Shown: piece after piece, positions 1 through 10,515 of the stretch
Layout: the number at the start of each line of letters is the position of its first letter
How positions within the stretch are numbered: the first letter of the stretch is position 1
Assembly (NCBI GenBank): GCA_028873845.1
Contig: JAPPNO010000035.1
Location: forward strand, 32,902 to 96,901
Direction of reading: 5' to 3'
DNA: 64,000 nt
Origin: Gemmatimonadota bacterium
GTDB lineage: Bacteria; Gemmatimonadota; Gemmatimonadetes; Longimicrobiales; Gaopeijiaceae
Notes under the pieces: generated by a model
Database searches by the model: none
What the model was told of the DNA's origin: nothing
What the model saw: the letters and a program-made list of their open reading frames with translations, nothing else
Program-made: the position numbers and the translations under genes

Positions 1-3000
1 GCCACTTGCCCTCGCCGCTGATCCGTTCGATGCACCCCACGAGCCACGGGATGCGCAGCTCCTCGGTCACCCAGTAGTACACGCGGGCCGCGGCCACCGG
101 GTCGGTGTCGCTGTCGCGCGCCAGGCGCAGGATTTCGAGCAGGTGGTCCAGGAAACGCAGCGCGACCAGGTTGCGCACGAACTCCTCGTCCCCCACCTGC
201 GGCATGAGCGCGGCCACCCGGTTCTGGAAGTTCTCCCGGTCCTGGCCGGCCACGATCTCGTGGAATTGCTCCCGCAGCGCCTCCAGGCCCTCGAGGCTCT
301 CCTCGATCAGCGAGCTGGTGGGCTCCTCGGGGTCGCAGTTGGCGAGCACCCAGCGGGTGGTCCGCTCCAGCACGCGCGCCAACCCCATCGTCCAGCGGTA
401 GGTCACCGCCGCCGACATGCCCTCGCCGGAGCGGATCCTCTCCAGAAGCGCGTCGTGTCGCGTGAGTCTGGCCGAGACCAGCCAGGCGCGCCCGATCTCC
501 ACGGCGTCCCGGCCGGTCTCGCGCACCAGGCGGCCGATGAACGCCGAGCCCATGAGGTCGACCAGGTCATTGGTCAGCTGGCAGGCGACGATTTCGCGGC
601 GCAGACGGTGCTGGACCGCCAGCTCGCGCGGGACCGCCTCGACCGCCTCGGGCGGGAAGTAGCCGAAGAAGTAGCTCTGCGCGGAGGGGTCGTCGGGGAG
701 ATCCGAGGCGAGGAGAGCCGCCTTGAGGTGCAGCTTGGCGTAGGAGAGCAGGACGGACAGTTCCGGCCGGGTGAGGGACTGGTTGGCTTCCTTGCGGGCC
801 GTCAGCTCGTCCCAGGAGGGGAGGCCCTCGGCGTCGCGGTCGAGGAGGCCGATGCGGCTCAGGTCGCCCATGAGCGCCCAGCAATGGTCCATGCCGCGGC
901 GGGCGCGGTACTCGTCCAGCGAGATGGCCTGGCAGCCCGTCTCGTTGTCGTGCACGACGAGCCCGGCGACGGTGTTGGTCAGGCGCTCCAGCAGTGCGTT
1001 TCGCTCGTCCCGTGTGACCAGTCCCGCGTTCATGGCCTGTTTCAGGAGGATCTTGAGGTTGACCTCGCGGTCGGAGAGGTTCACGCCCCCGGAGTTGTCG
1101 AGCGCGTCGGTGTTGATGCGGCCGCCTCCGAGCGCGTACTCCACGCGCGCCGCCTGGGTGAACCCGAGGTTGCCGCCCTCGCCCACCACCTTCGCGCGCA
1201 GATCCTTCACGTCGATGCGCACCGCGTCGTTCGAAGCGTCGCCCGCGTCGGCGTGGCTCTCGGCGTTCGCTTTCACGTACGTGCCGATCCCGCCGTTCCA
1301 GAGCAGGTCGACGGGCGCGGCGAGGACGGCCCGGATGAGGCTCTCGCCGTCCAGGGTGGTCGAATCGGGACCGAGGCCGAGCGCGGTGCGGGCCTCTTCC
1401 GTGAGGTCCACGGACTTGGCGCCCCGCGGCACGATCATCCCGCCCGGCGACAGCCTGTCCCGGTCGTAGTCGTCCCAGGTGGAACGGCCGAGATGGAAAA
1501 GTCGGTCACGTTCCCGGAATGAGACCTCGGGGTCCGGATCGGGATCGATGAAGACGTGCCGGTGGTCGAAGGCGGCCACGAGGCGGATATGGCGCGACAG
1601 CAACATCCCGTTGCCGAAGACGTCGCCGCTCATGTCGCCGATCCCCGCCACCGTGAAGGGCTCCTGCTGGATGTTGCGCCCCATCTCCTGGAAGTGCCGC
1701 TTCACCGACTCCCAGGCACCCTTCGCCGTGATTCCCACCTCCTTGTGGTCGTAGCCGTGCGAACCCCCGGAGGCGAAGGCGTCGTCGAGCCAGAAGTCGT
1801 ACTCGGCGGCAACCGCGTTGGCGGTGTCCGAGAAAGGGGCGGTCCCCTTGTCGGCGGCGACGACCAGATACGGGTCGAAGCCGTCGTGGCGGATCACGCC
1901 GTTCGGCGGCGTGTCCTCTCCGTCGAGGTTGTCGGTGATGTCGAGCAGACCCCGCATCAGGGTGCAGTACTGCTCGCGCGCCTCGTGCGCCATGGCGTCC
2001 CGCTCGGGGAGCGAGCGGAGGCAGACGAACCCCCCCTTCGACCCTCCCGGCACGATCACCGCGTTCTTCACCACCTGCGTGAGGACCAGTCCCATCACCT
2101 CGGTGCGGAAGTCGTCGGGACGGTCCGAGTGACGGATCCCACCGCGCGCCACCGCCGCCCCCCGCAGGTGAATCCCCTCCATTCGCGACGACCGCACCCA
2201 CACCTCGTACATGAGCCGGCTCCTCGACACCGCCTCCAGCCGTTCCGATTCGAACTTGAAGGAGATGTACGGCACGCCCCCCGATCGGACCGTCGGGGTG
2301 CGCCCGCCGCCCCGGTAGTAGTTCGTCCGTATCGTGGCCTCGATGACGGTCTGGTAGGCGCGCAATGCGCGGTCGTAGGCCAGCGAAGTGACACCCACCA
2401 GCTCGTCGCTGATGCGTTCCCTCAGTTCGGCCACCTTCGCCCCGCGCTCCTCCCGGCTGCCGCCCCCATCCGGATCGAAGCGTGCCTCGAAGAGCCGGAA
2501 GAAGAGAAGCCCGATCTTCGGGTGGTCCTTCAGGGCGGCGCGCAGTACGTGCCGGCTCGGTACGGCACCGATCTGGAAGGCGTAGTGCGCGTATGCACGC
2601 AGCACCTCGACTTCGCGCCACGCCATCCCGGCGCGCCGGACCAGGCGGTTGAAGGAGTCGTTGGTCGCGTCGCCCGCACGCACGGCGAGGATCGCTTCCG
2701 AGAGGACGCCGCCGAGCGCGTCCACGTCGATGCGGTCCCCGGCCGAAGTCTGCACGTCGAAGCTGTAGATCGACGACTCGGCCTCGCCGCTTCCCTCGCG
2801 GAGTTCGAAGAGGGAGACCGCGATCACCCGGAGGCCGCAGTTCTCCAGAACCGGCATGAAGTCCGACAGGATGATCCGGTGCTCGCGGATGTAGACCTTC
2901 AGGTCGAACTTGCCGCCGTGCGTGGTGTCGTCGAAGAAGAGGACCGACTCCATGCGCCCCTCCGCCTTCATGGCCTCCAGCTCCGTGATGTCGCGCACCG

Positions 3001-4636
3001 CCGACGCCGCCTCCGTCGCGGCCCTGTATTCGGGCACGAAAGCGTTGGCGTAGTGCCGCGCCATGCTCAGAGCCTCTTCGGCCGGGCGCACTTCGCCCAG
3101 CAGATCCGCCACCTCGTCCTGCCAGGACCGCGTGAGGCTCGTGACCGTGGCCTTCAGGTCCGGCCATTCGATCTCGGCGAGGCGATCGGGCGGGCCGCCC
3201 AGGTAGAAGTGGAGGCGCGCCTGGTCGCCCGCGCCCATGGCCAGGTGGTAGTTCAGGATCTCGGCCTTGTAGCGCCGCACCAGCACGCCCTCGAACTCGC
3301 GCCGGAAGGTGCCCGAGAAGCGCGTGCGCGGCATCACCACCATGATCGACACCCCCCGCCCCAGCGCGTCGCGGCGCACCGAGACGAAGACCTCCGACGT
3401 GTTGTAGCGGATGAGGATCGTGCGGATGTCCTTCGCGATCTCCTCCGCCGAGGCGAGGAACAGCTCCTCCTTGGGCAGGGAGCTGAAGATCGTGATGATC
3501 TCCTTGTAGTCGTGCGATCCTTCCGCAGCGCCCGCCCGCTCGATGATCTCCACCAGCTTCTGCCTCAGGATGGGGATGTCCTGCGCGGGCTCGGAGTAGG
3601 CGGCCGAGGTGAAGAGCCCCAGGAAGCGGTGCTCGCCGGCGACGGTGCCGTCGCGCCGCAGCTTCTTTACGCCGATGTAGTCCATGCGCGCCCGTCGGTG
3701 GACGGTCGATTCGGCGTTGGTCTTGCTGATGATCAGGACCGGACCCGCGAGCGCCCTCTCCCGCATCTCGTCGGACATCTCGCTGATGAAGACGGGACGC
3801 GCGTAGTTCGACCGATCTTCGTCCTGGAGGATGCCCAGGCCCGAACCCGGGTCGACCGTGACCGCGTCCTCGCCCCCCGGCTCGACCGGCTGGAAGGTGT
3901 AGGAGCGGTACCCCAGGAAGACGAAGCCTCCGTCGCGCAACCAGCGCAGGAAGGCCTGGATCTCGCGGAACTCGTCCCTGCGCTCGCTCACGTCGCGCAT
4001 GCGGAAGCCCAGCTCGGACACGACGTCCCCGATCTTGTCTACCATGAGGCCGAAGTCGTCGGTGGCCTTGACCACGTCCTCCAGGCGGCGCGCCGTCTCG
4101 TCCCGCAGCGAATCGCGCACCTCCGGATCGGCAACCTGTGCGACCTCGGCGTAGACCATGGACTCGGTGCGGGTGCGCTCGCCGGGGGGAAGCAGATCGA
4201 TGATCCGGCCGTCGTCGTCGCGCTCGACCGTCATGAGCGGGTAGACGAAGTGTGCGATCTGCAGGTCTTCGGAAGAGAGGAACTCGCGGATCGTGTCCAC
4301 GATGAAGGGACGCTCCGACACGTTGGTTCGGACGATCGTGACCGGCGCGGTCCAGCCGCCCCCCTCCTGGTCGGGATTCACCACCTCGACATCGACCCGG
4401 TCCGGACGGCTCCGGTCCAGGAAGTCCAGCGAATCCAGGCACATGCGGGCCAGGTCCTCGGTCGCCCGCTCCTCCAGCAGTTCGGCCGTGGCCTTGCCAA
4501 GGAAGAGGGGGACGAAACTCTCGATCAGGCGGTAGCGGCCGTCGTCGACCGAGTCCCGAAGGGCCTGGAGCACTTCGTCGGTGACGGCCGGATCGGCCGC
4601 CGACCGGGAGGCACCGTCTGGTTGGATTCTGTCCAC
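1..4636 (-). CDS. NAD-specific glutamate dehydrogenase, large (about 1600 aa) type; 3' end lies outside the window
   Basis: Reverse-strand frame (absent from the ORF track because it has no stop in the window) reads ...AAFDHRHVFIDPDPDPEVSFRERDRLFHLGRSTWDDYDR... and near the edge RVYYWVTEELRIPWLVGCIERISGEGKW, typical of large NAD-GDH. GTG at 4636 is the likely start (VDRIQPDGASRSAADPAVTDEVLQALRDSVDDGRYRLIESFVPLF). Confidence 0.88.
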   Translation of the reverse strand, partial: MDRIQPDGASRSAADPAVTDEVLQALRDSVDDGRYRLIESFVPLFLGKATAELLEERATEDLARMCLDSLDFLDRSRPDRVDVEVVNPDQEGGGWTAPVTIVRTNVSERPFIVDTIREFLSSEDLQIAHFVYPLMTVERDDDGRIIDLLPPGERTRTESMVYAEVAQVADPEVRDSLRDETARRLEDVVKATDDFGLMVDKIGDVVSELGFRMRDVSERRDEFREIQAFLRWLRDGGFVFLGYRSYTFQPVEPGGEDAVTVDPGSGLGILQDEDRSNYARPVFISEMSDEMRERALAGPVLIISKTNAESTVHRRARMDYIGVKKLRRDGTVAGEHRFLGLFTSAAYSEPAQDIPILRQKLVEIIERAGAAEGSHDYKEIITIFSSLPKEELFLASAEEIAKDIRTILIRYNTSEVFVSVRRDALGRGVSIMVVMPRTRFSGTFRREFEGVLVRRYKAEILNYHLAMGAGDQARLHFYLGGPPDRLAEIEWPDLKATVTSLTRSWQDEVADLLGEVRPAEEALSMARHYANAFVPEYRAATEAASAVRDITELEAMKAEGRMESVLFFDDTTHGGKFDLKVYIREHRIILSDFMPVLENCGLRVIAVSLFELREGSGEAESSIYSFDVQTSAGDRIDVDALGGVLSEAILAVRAGDATNDSFNRLVRRAGMAWREVEVLRAYAHYAFQIGAVPSRHVLRAALKDHPKIGLLFFRLFEARFDPDGGGSREERGAKVAELRERISDELVGVTSLAYDRALRAYQTVIEATIRTNYYRGGGRTPTVRSGGVPYISFKFESERLEAVSRSRLMYEVWVRSSRMEGIHLRGAAVARGGIRHSDRPDDFRTEVMGLVLTQVVKNAVIVPGGSKGGFVCLRSLPERDAMAHEAREQYCTLMRGLLDITDNLDGEDTPPNGVIRHDGFDPYLVVAADKGTAPFSDTANAVAAEYDFWLDDAFASGGSHGYDHKEVGITAKGAWESVKRHFQEMGRNIQQEPFTVAGIGDMSGDVFGNGMLLSRHIRLVAAFDHRHVFIDPDPDPEVSFRERDRLFHLGRSTWDDYDRDRLSPGGMIVPRGAKSVDLTEEARTALGLGPDSTTLDGESLIRAVLAAPVDLLWNGGIGTYVKANAESHADAGDASNDAVRIDVKDLRAKVVGEGGNLGFTQAARVEYALGGGRINTDALDNSGGVNLSDREVNLKILLKQAMNAGLVTRDERNALLERLTNTVAGLVVHDNETGCQAISLDEYRARRGMDHCWALMGDLSRIGLLDRDAEGLPSWDELTARKEANQSLTRPELSVLLSYAKLHLKAALLASDLPDDPSAQSYFFGYFPPEAVEAVPRELAVQHRLRREIVACQLTNDLVDLMGSAFIGRLVRETGRDAVEIGRAWLVSARLTRHDALLERIRSGEGMSAAVTYRWTMGLARVLERTTRWVLANCDPEEPTSSLIEESLEGLEALREQFHEIVAGQDRENFQNRVAALMPQVGDEEFVRNLVALRFLDHLLEILRLARDSDTDPVAAARVYYWVTEELRIPWLVGCIERISGEGKW

Positions 4637-4769
4637 GGGCTGCTGGCTGTGCGGGAGGCGTGTGAAGCTGGCGGGAACGGGACGGCGCCCAACGTTAAAC
4701 GGCCCCCCGCCTTCACCGCCAGACGTTACCTTTGAACGGTCGGCTCCATCCCACCCTCCGAGTCCCCCG

Positions 4770-6023
4770 ATGCGCATCCTACACATCGCGGATGTTCACC
4801 TCGACACCGCCTTCGCCGGGCGGTCGGACGACACGCGCAACCGGTTGCGGCAGGCCTCCCGCGACGCCCTCGAACGATCCGTGGAAACCGCGATCGCGGA
4901 ACGCGTCGACGCCATACTCATCGCCGGCGACCTCTTCGACCGCGCACACCTCTCCTTCGCGACCGAGCGCTTCCTGCTGGCGCAGCTCGGGGCGTTGGGC
5001 GATGCAGGGATCCAGGTGGTCTACGCGACGGGCAATCACGACCCCGGCAACGCCGTGCGCGCCGGCGGCTTCGAGTGGCCCGGCAACGTCACCGTGATCG
5101 ATGGCGAGGAGCCGGTCGTGGTGCCGGTCGCGGGCCCCGACGGCAGCACGGCGGGGTACGTCACCGGTGTGGGCCACGCCACGAGCCGCGTCGGCGTCGA
5201 TCTCTCCCGACTCCTGATCCCCGTGCCCGACACCCCCCTCCCCCAGGTCGCGCTCCTGCACACCCTGGTGACATCGGTCGCCGGCAAGGGTGCGCACCAG
5301 CCCTACGCTCCCTCCAATCTCGAGCACCTGCGCGGCTCAGGCTTCCACTACTGGGCGCTGGGACACGTTCACCAGCGCCAGGAACTCTCCGCCGATCCCC
5401 CGGTCCACTACTGCGGAAACCCCCAGGGGCGCGACGCGCGCGAGACGGGCCCGAAGGGCGGCCTGCTGGTGGACCTGGGCGATCCCGGCCACCCGGTCGT
5501 CGAGTTCCGGGAGTTCTCGCGGGTGCGCTGGGAGCGGCTGGAGGTGGCGGGACTGAAGGGCGCGCACACCCTGGACGACCTGCTGACCGAGGTGGCGGTC
5601 TCGTGGGACCGGGCGCGCTCGGACGATCCCGGCTCCGGGGACACGGAGTGGATGGTGGCGGTGGACCTCGCGGGACCGTCGCCCCTGTGGCGCCAACTGC
5701 GCGATCCGGAGGAGCTTGCGACGATCGCGGACGAGGCGGTCGAGCGGCTCGGTGCCCTCGGCTGCGAAGTCCGCGCGCGCAAGGTGCATTCTCCCGCGCT
5801 GGTGGCGGACCACGCCGGCCGCCAGGATGCGCTGGGCGCGGCGCTGAGCCTCTGTGCGGAGGTCCGGGCCGGAAACGACCGGCTCGGTCTCGCGGACACC
5901 GATCTGGCCGGCTACGACCCGGAGCGCGACGGCTCGCTGGACGCCTACCTCCACCGCATCCTCGATGGCGCCCCCGAAGAGATTCTGACCCGGATGCTCA
6001 CCTCCGAAGGCGGCCTCGAATGA
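4770..6023 (+). CDS. Metallophosphoesterase / DNA repair exonuclease, SbcD/YhaO-like
   Basis: MRILHIADVHLDTAF...GDLFDRAHLS...YATGNHDPGNA...LLHTLV...YWALGHVHQRQ: all canonical Mre11/SbcD motifs present. ATG at 4770 inside the 4581..6023 ORF. Confidence 0.88.
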   Translation: MRILHIADVHLDTAFAGRSDDTRNRLRQASRDALERSVETAIAERVDAILIAGDLFDRAHLSFATERFLLAQLGALGDAGIQVVYATGNHDPGNAVRAGGFEWPGNVTVIDGEEPVVVPVAGPDGSTAGYVTGVGHATSRVGVDLSRLLIPVPDTPLPQVALLHTLVTSVAGKGAHQPYAPSNLEHLRGSGFHYWALGHVHQRQELSADPPVHYCGNPQGRDARETGPKGGLLVDLGDPGHPVVEFREFSRVRWERLEVAGLKGAHTLDDLLTEVAVSWDRARSDDPGSGDTEWMVAVDLAGPSPLWRQLRDPEELATIADEAVERLGALGCEVRARKVHSPALVADHAGRQDALGAALSLCAEVRAGNDRLGLADTDLAGYDPERDGSLDAYLHRILDGAPEEILTRMLTSEGGLE

Positions 6024-8506
6024 GGTTCGAGTCCATTCGGGTCGCGCGCTACGGCTGTCTCGCCGACCTCTCCACCGGCGATTCGCCCCTGCCCTCTATC
6101 GTCGTCGTACTGGGCCCGAATGAAAGTGGAAAGTCAACTTTGTTTGACTTCTTGTCAACTTTACTTTACGGTTTTCGTCCTGCCACCCGTGACCGCCACC
6201 CGTTTACGCCATGGACGGGCGGTAATCCCGAGGGGTGGGCACGCCTCCGCATGAACGACGGCACCGCGCACGAGATCCACCGCCGTTTGCTGTCGACCGG
6301 GCGTGGCCGCCTGACCGTGGACGGCCGGCACGAGAGCATCGACAACCGGCCCGTGCCCGGGGCGGAACACGTGAAACGCGTCGTTTTCCGCCAGGTCTTC
6401 GCGCTGACCCTGTCCGAGCTGGCGGGGCTCCAACGGGAGAGCTGGGAGCTGGTGCAGGACCGCCTGGTGGGCGCCATGGCGGCGCCCGACCTGCGGTCCG
6501 CGCGCCGCGTCGCGGATGAACTCGAGGCCGAGGCGGCCGGACTCTGGCGCCCGGACCGGCGCGGCCGTCCCGTTGCCCGGATCCTCAGGGACGAGCTGCG
6601 CACGCTGAACGACCGGCTTCGCGACGCAATGGAGCGCGACCGGGAATTGCGGGAGAAGGTGGCCCGGATGGCCAGGGCCGAGGCGGATCTGGAAGCGCTG
6701 CGCGAGGAGAGGGCGCGCGAACGCGAGCGCCGCGGTGTGATGGAGTATCGTCTGAACCGGCTGCTGCCCGTGCGGCGCGCGCTCGGGCGCATCGAGGAGT
6801 TGCGGCGCGAGGCCGGACGCGCGGAGGAGTTGGCCGGGCTGGTTGCCGATCCCGGCGCGAGACTGGAGGAGCTGCGGCGCGCGGTCCGCGGCGGAGGGGA
6901 GGGGGTGGACGATGCGGTGGCCTTCGCAGACGGCGAATCGGACGACGCGCGTGCCCGCCTGGCCGAACAGGGCGGCCGCCTGTTCTCGGTCCCGTGGGAC
7001 GAGATCGACCACGAACGGCTCTTGACCGTATCCGTGGACGATCTGCGGGACATGGTGAATGTGTACCGGAGGAAGCGGGAGCAGCGGCGCATCGCAGAAG
7101 AGGGTCTGCGCGAGGAATCCCTTTCCGGCCTGCGGCAGGTGGCGCCGTCGGGCCGGTGGCGGCTGGCGTCGGGTTTGGCGGGACTCCTGGCGGGCGGGGG
7201 TGCCGCGGCGGTGGCGCGCTGGTTCCCCGGCCTGCTTCGCCCCGTGCCGGCGGTCGAGATGAGTCCCGGGATCGTCTTCCGGGCGGGTCTCACCGTGGCC
7301 GCGCTGGGCCTGCTCGGCCTGATTCTCTGGCTCGATACGCTGCGGCACCGGCGTCGGTACCGGAAGGCGTTCGAAAGCGCCGAGAGGGGGCGGCGCACGG
7401 AGCTGATGGGGCTCACCGAGAGCGAGGACGTGGCAAGGCGCGCAGTCGCGCAGTCCCTGAACGGGCTCCCCGTGCGGAACTCGTTGTTGAGAGACCCGGA
7501 CCACGATCTGCCGGCCGCGTTCGAGAAGTTGGCGGTGGCACTGGCGGACAGGCGCAACCGAGATCGGGCGGCACGGCGGGAGTTGGAGCGCACGGCCAAC
7601 AGGATGGAAGCGGCGGAGTCCGGGCAGGATGCAGCCGAGGTAGAGCTGGCTGAACTGGAGGACCGACTGCGTGGACTGGGAAACGGCGACGCGGAGCGGG
7701 GAGCGCAATCGGTTCGCCGGCGTCGCGAGGCCCTCGACCGAGCGCGCCAGTTGCGGGACGAGCTCGAACGCGAGCACCCCGCGCTCGCCGAAATCGAAGG
7801 CGAAATCCGCGCCGCCGACGAGGCCGGTGAGCGGTGGGAGTCGCTGGTGGATTCCCTGGACGCCGCCGCCGTCCGCCGCGACGAGAGAAACCGGCAGGCC
7901 GAGAAGCTGCAAGGCGAAATCGGCACCCTGCACTCCGGGATCCGCTACCTGCAGGAGGGGGAGACAGCGGACCGCTTGGCGGGCAGGATCGAGGCGCTGA
8001 AGGTCCGGATCCGCGACGCGGAGGAGAGTCGCGACCGCGCCTTCGTGCTGGCGCGCATCGTGCGCGAGGCCGACCGCCGTTTCCGCGACAACCGCCAGCC
8101 CGACCTGCTGTTGCGCGCGGCAACGCACCTCCGGTACATCACCCGCGGCCGCTACGACGGGATCGAACTCGGCGGCCCAGGCGACGAGTCGCTGTACTTG
8201 GGGGGCCCGGCCGCTTCCGAACCGAGGCAGGTCGGACAATCCCTCTCGCAGGGGACCAGGGAGCAGGTCTACATGGCGCTCCGCCTCGCGATCATCGACC
8301 AGTTGGACGCCGACGCTGAAACGCTGCCCCTGTTCATGGACGAGATCCTGGTGAACTGGGACGCCTGGCGCCGGGACCGGGCCTTCGAGCTGCTGGAACG
8401 GGTGGCCGAGGATCGCCAGGTGTTCCTCTTTACCTGCCATCCCGCAATGGCCGCGGAGCTGGAGGACCGGGGGGCCAGGGTGATCGCGCTGGGGGTCTCC
8501 GGCTGA
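6020..8506 (+). CDS. AAA ATPase, YhaN-like SMC/Rad50-type protein
   Basis: ATG at 6020 overlaps the upstream TGA (ATGA). Walker A GPNESGKSTLFDFLSTLLYG, long coiled coil, central hydrophobic hairpin (LASGLAGLLAGGGAAAVA...AGLTVAALGLLGLILWL), signature-like LSQGTREQVYMALRLA and Walker B LPLFMDEILVNWD. Confidence 0.88.
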   Translation: MRFESIRVARYGCLADLSTGDSPLPSIVVVLGPNESGKSTLFDFLSTLLYGFRPATRDRHPFTPWTGGNPEGWARLRMNDGTAHEIHRRLLSTGRGRLTVDGRHESIDNRPVPGAEHVKRVVFRQVFALTLSELAGLQRESWELVQDRLVGAMAAPDLRSARRVADELEAEAAGLWRPDRRGRPVARILRDELRTLNDRLRDAMERDRELREKVARMARAEADLEALREERARERERRGVMEYRLNRLLPVRRALGRIEELRREAGRAEELAGLVADPGARLEELRRAVRGGGEGVDDAVAFADGESDDARARLAEQGGRLFSVPWDEIDHERLLTVSVDDLRDMVNVYRRKREQRRIAEEGLREESLSGLRQVAPSGRWRLASGLAGLLAGGGAAAVARWFPGLLRPVPAVEMSPGIVFRAGLTVAALGLLGLILWLDTLRHRRRYRKAFESAERGRRTELMGLTESEDVARRAVAQSLNGLPVRNSLLRDPDHDLPAAFEKLAVALADRRNRDRAARRELERTANRMEAAESGQDAAEVELAELEDRLRGLGNGDAERGAQSVRRRREALDRARQLRDELEREHPALAEIEGEIRAADEAGERWESLVDSLDAAAVRRDERNRQAEKLQGEIGTLHSGIRYLQEGETADRLAGRIEALKVRIRDAEESRDRAFVLARIVREADRRFRDNRQPDLLLRAATHLRYITRGRYDGIELGGPGDESLYLGGPAASEPRQVGQSLSQGTREQVYMALRLAIIDQLDADAETLPLFMDEILVNWDAWRRDRAFELLERVAEDRQVFLFTCHPAMAAELEDRGARVIALGVSG

Positions 8507-8508
8507 GG

Positions 8509-9603
8509 GTGCCGGGCCGGCAGGGGCGCGGGGGGGTTCCGGCGGGGATGGGTGACGGGGAATGGACGCCCGACGCAGGACGTGGCCGGACGGACAACCG
8601 CAGAGTACCTTTCAGCGGCAACAACCCGGGATCATTACGGGCGGTCTACCAGGGGGCCGTGCCGGCCGCCACGCGCCGTGTCTCACCCGGGAGGAGCCTG
8701 ACACTGAACAGCACCGGATCCGACCTCTCTCGGGGACTGCCGCGGGGCAGGCTCCGAAGGGTCGCGGAGTGGGCGGGATCGGCGGCGATCGTGCTGGCGG
8801 GACTCCTTGGCAGCGTGATCGACGCGCGCGGCCAGTGGGTCGAGGAGCCCGGCAAGGGATGGATTACGCTGGCCATGTATCACCAGGATACGCGGGAACG
8901 CTTCGACCCCCACGGCGACGCGGAGAAACTCTCCTTCGAGGGGCACGCGATCGCGACCTCGTCGTTCCTGACCCTGGCCCTGGGCATTGTCGAAGGGGTG
9001 GACATCTGGGGCCAGGCTTCCTTTCACCGGCTCCGCTACGACGATGCTTCGGCCGAGCGCCTGTCCACCGGGCTCGGCGACACGCGGCTCTGGTTGCGCG
9101 CCGCACCCCTGAAATGGCTGGGGTCGCGGCTGCCATTCGCCATCCGGGCCGGGTTCAAGGTCCCGGTGGGGGATTTCGACAATCTGGGTGTCGACGAAGT
9201 ACCTCTCGGGGACGGACAGCGCGACTGGGAAGTGATCGCCGAGCTCGGACACTCGTTCTGGCCCCGTTCCGTCTACGTGTCCGGGTGGCTGGGGCACCGG
9301 TGGCGTGAAGAGAATGCGCAGTCGGGGAGGGACTTCGGCAACGAGGTGTTCTACTACGCCCAGATCGGGGGACAGCTGGGCCGGGTGGGATACAAGCTGG
9401 CCGTGGACGGGTGGAACGGAGCAGCGGCAGGCGGCGCGGGGGCTCCGGGCGCGGGTTTCGAGCGGGACCTGGTGCAGTTGCTGCCGGCCCTCCAGTACGA
9501 TGCCGGGGTCGGGCAGTTCGAAAGCGGTGTGCGTTTCGCCCTGGGCGGGAAAAACGTCACGGCGGGCACCTCATTCGTGTTCCGGTTCTTCACCAGATGG
9601 TAG
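8509..9603 (+). CDS. Putative outer-membrane beta-barrel protein (start uncertain)
   Basis: Signal-like AAIVLAGLLGSVIDARGQW followed by alternating amphipathic segments (GKGWITLAMYHQDTRERFDPHG..., IRAGFKVPVGDFDNLGVDEVPLGDGQRDWEVIAELG). Confidence 0.6.
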   Translation: MPGRQGRGGVPAGMGDGEWTPDAGRGRTDNRRVPFSGNNPGSLRAVYQGAVPAATRRVSPGRSLTLNSTGSDLSRGLPRGRLRRVAEWAGSAAIVLAGLLGSVIDARGQWVEEPGKGWITLAMYHQDTRERFDPHGDAEKLSFEGHAIATSSFLTLALGIVEGVDIWGQASFHRLRYDDASAERLSTGLGDTRLWLRAAPLKWLGSRLPFAIRAGFKVPVGDFDNLGVDEVPLGDGQRDWEVIAELGHSFWPRSVYVSGWLGHRWREENAQSGRDFGNEVFYYAQIGGQLGRVGYKLAVDGWNGAAAGGAGAPGAGFERDLVQLLPALQYDAGVGQFESGVRFALGGKNVTAGTSFVFRFFTRW

Positions 9604-10395
9604 CTGTTTGACGGGACGAATCCGCTCCCGCGCCAGCGTGTAGAACATCTTCGCCCCGACGCGCACCGACATCCCCAGACGCCCGGAGATCTTCGACCGG
9701 CCTCCGCTGCGCGGCAGGTGCGGCGCGTCGACTTCCTCGATCGCGAGGCGATGGCGCACCGCGCGGAGCTGCATCTGGAGCGTCCAGCCCCAGTCGCGGT
9801 CGTCCATGGCGAGGCGTTCCAGCGCGTCGCGGCGGATGGCGCGAAACGGCGGCAGGTCCCGGAAGCGGTGCCCGAAAAGCAGGCGGGCCGTGACCAGGAC
9901 CACCCTGTTGCCCCAGCGGGCGTGGGCGCGACGATTCCCCATGCCGCCGTCGGGCGCCACGCGCACGCCGAGCGCGAGGTCGGCGCCCCGAGCCAAGGGT
10001 TCGAGGACGATGGGGAGCCGCTCCGCATTCTCGGGGTGGTCCGCGTCCAGGAAGACGATGGCGGCGGGAGGGGTGGCAAGCGCCGACAGGTGCCGGATGC
10101 CGGCCAGGCAGGCGGCTCCGTATCCGCGCCGCGCCTCCCGGACGACCGTTGCACCGGCCGCGCGCGCGATCGCGGCGGTGTTGTCGGTGGATCCGTTGTC
10201 GGCGACGACCACCGAGTGGAGGCGGCTGATGGGCAGTGCCTCGAGGACGGCCGGAATGGCCTGCTCCTCGTCAAGCGCGGGGATCAGGACGGCGGTGCGG
10301 GAAAGCGGGTCGCCACGCGGAGGCCGGCCGGCCGGGTCACGCGTCGGCCGGTCTGAATCGGTGGGCCCGACCGGGTCGGACGGCGGGTTTGTCAT
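9571..10395 (-). CDS. Glycosyltransferase family 2 (dolichyl-phosphate-mannose-synthase-like)
   Basis: TAVLIPALDEEQAIPAVLEALP...VVVADNGSTDNTAAIARAAGATVVREARRGYGAACLAGI...IVFLDADHPENAERLP. ATG at 10395 inside the 9571..11211 ORF. Confidence 0.85.
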   Translation of the reverse strand: MTNPPSDPVGPTDSDRPTRDPAGRPPRGDPLSRTAVLIPALDEEQAIPAVLEALPISRLHSVVVADNGSTDNTAAIARAAGATVVREARRGYGAACLAGIRHLSALATPPAAIVFLDADHPENAERLPIVLEPLARGADLALGVRVAPDGGMGNRRAHARWGNRVVLVTARLLFGHRFRDLPPFRAIRRDALERLAMDDRDWGWTLQMQLRAVRHRLAIEEVDAPHLPRSGGRSKISGRLGMSVRVGAKMFYTLARERIRPVKQLPSGEEPEHE

Positions 10396-10515
10396 GATGC
10401 TCGAATCCGGTACCGCAACTGACCGCTGGCGCCGCAATTGGCAGGTGGTTCGGCCAAAGCTTAACCTTCTCCGGGAGACGAAGGCAAAATCTCCGCCCAT
10501 GGATGCTTCCAGAGG

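Noticed and set aside
1506-4442. 978-aa minus-strand ORF
   Set aside because: Wrong frame of the same strand as NAD-GDH; the authentic frame has codon ends congruent to 1 mod 3 and lacks a stop in the window.
1556-4735. 1059-aa plus-strand ORF (and 143..1522 +)
   Set aside because: Antisense of the NAD-GDH frame; composition is His/Arg/Val/Gly-rich and shows no family motif. Artefact of high GC content.
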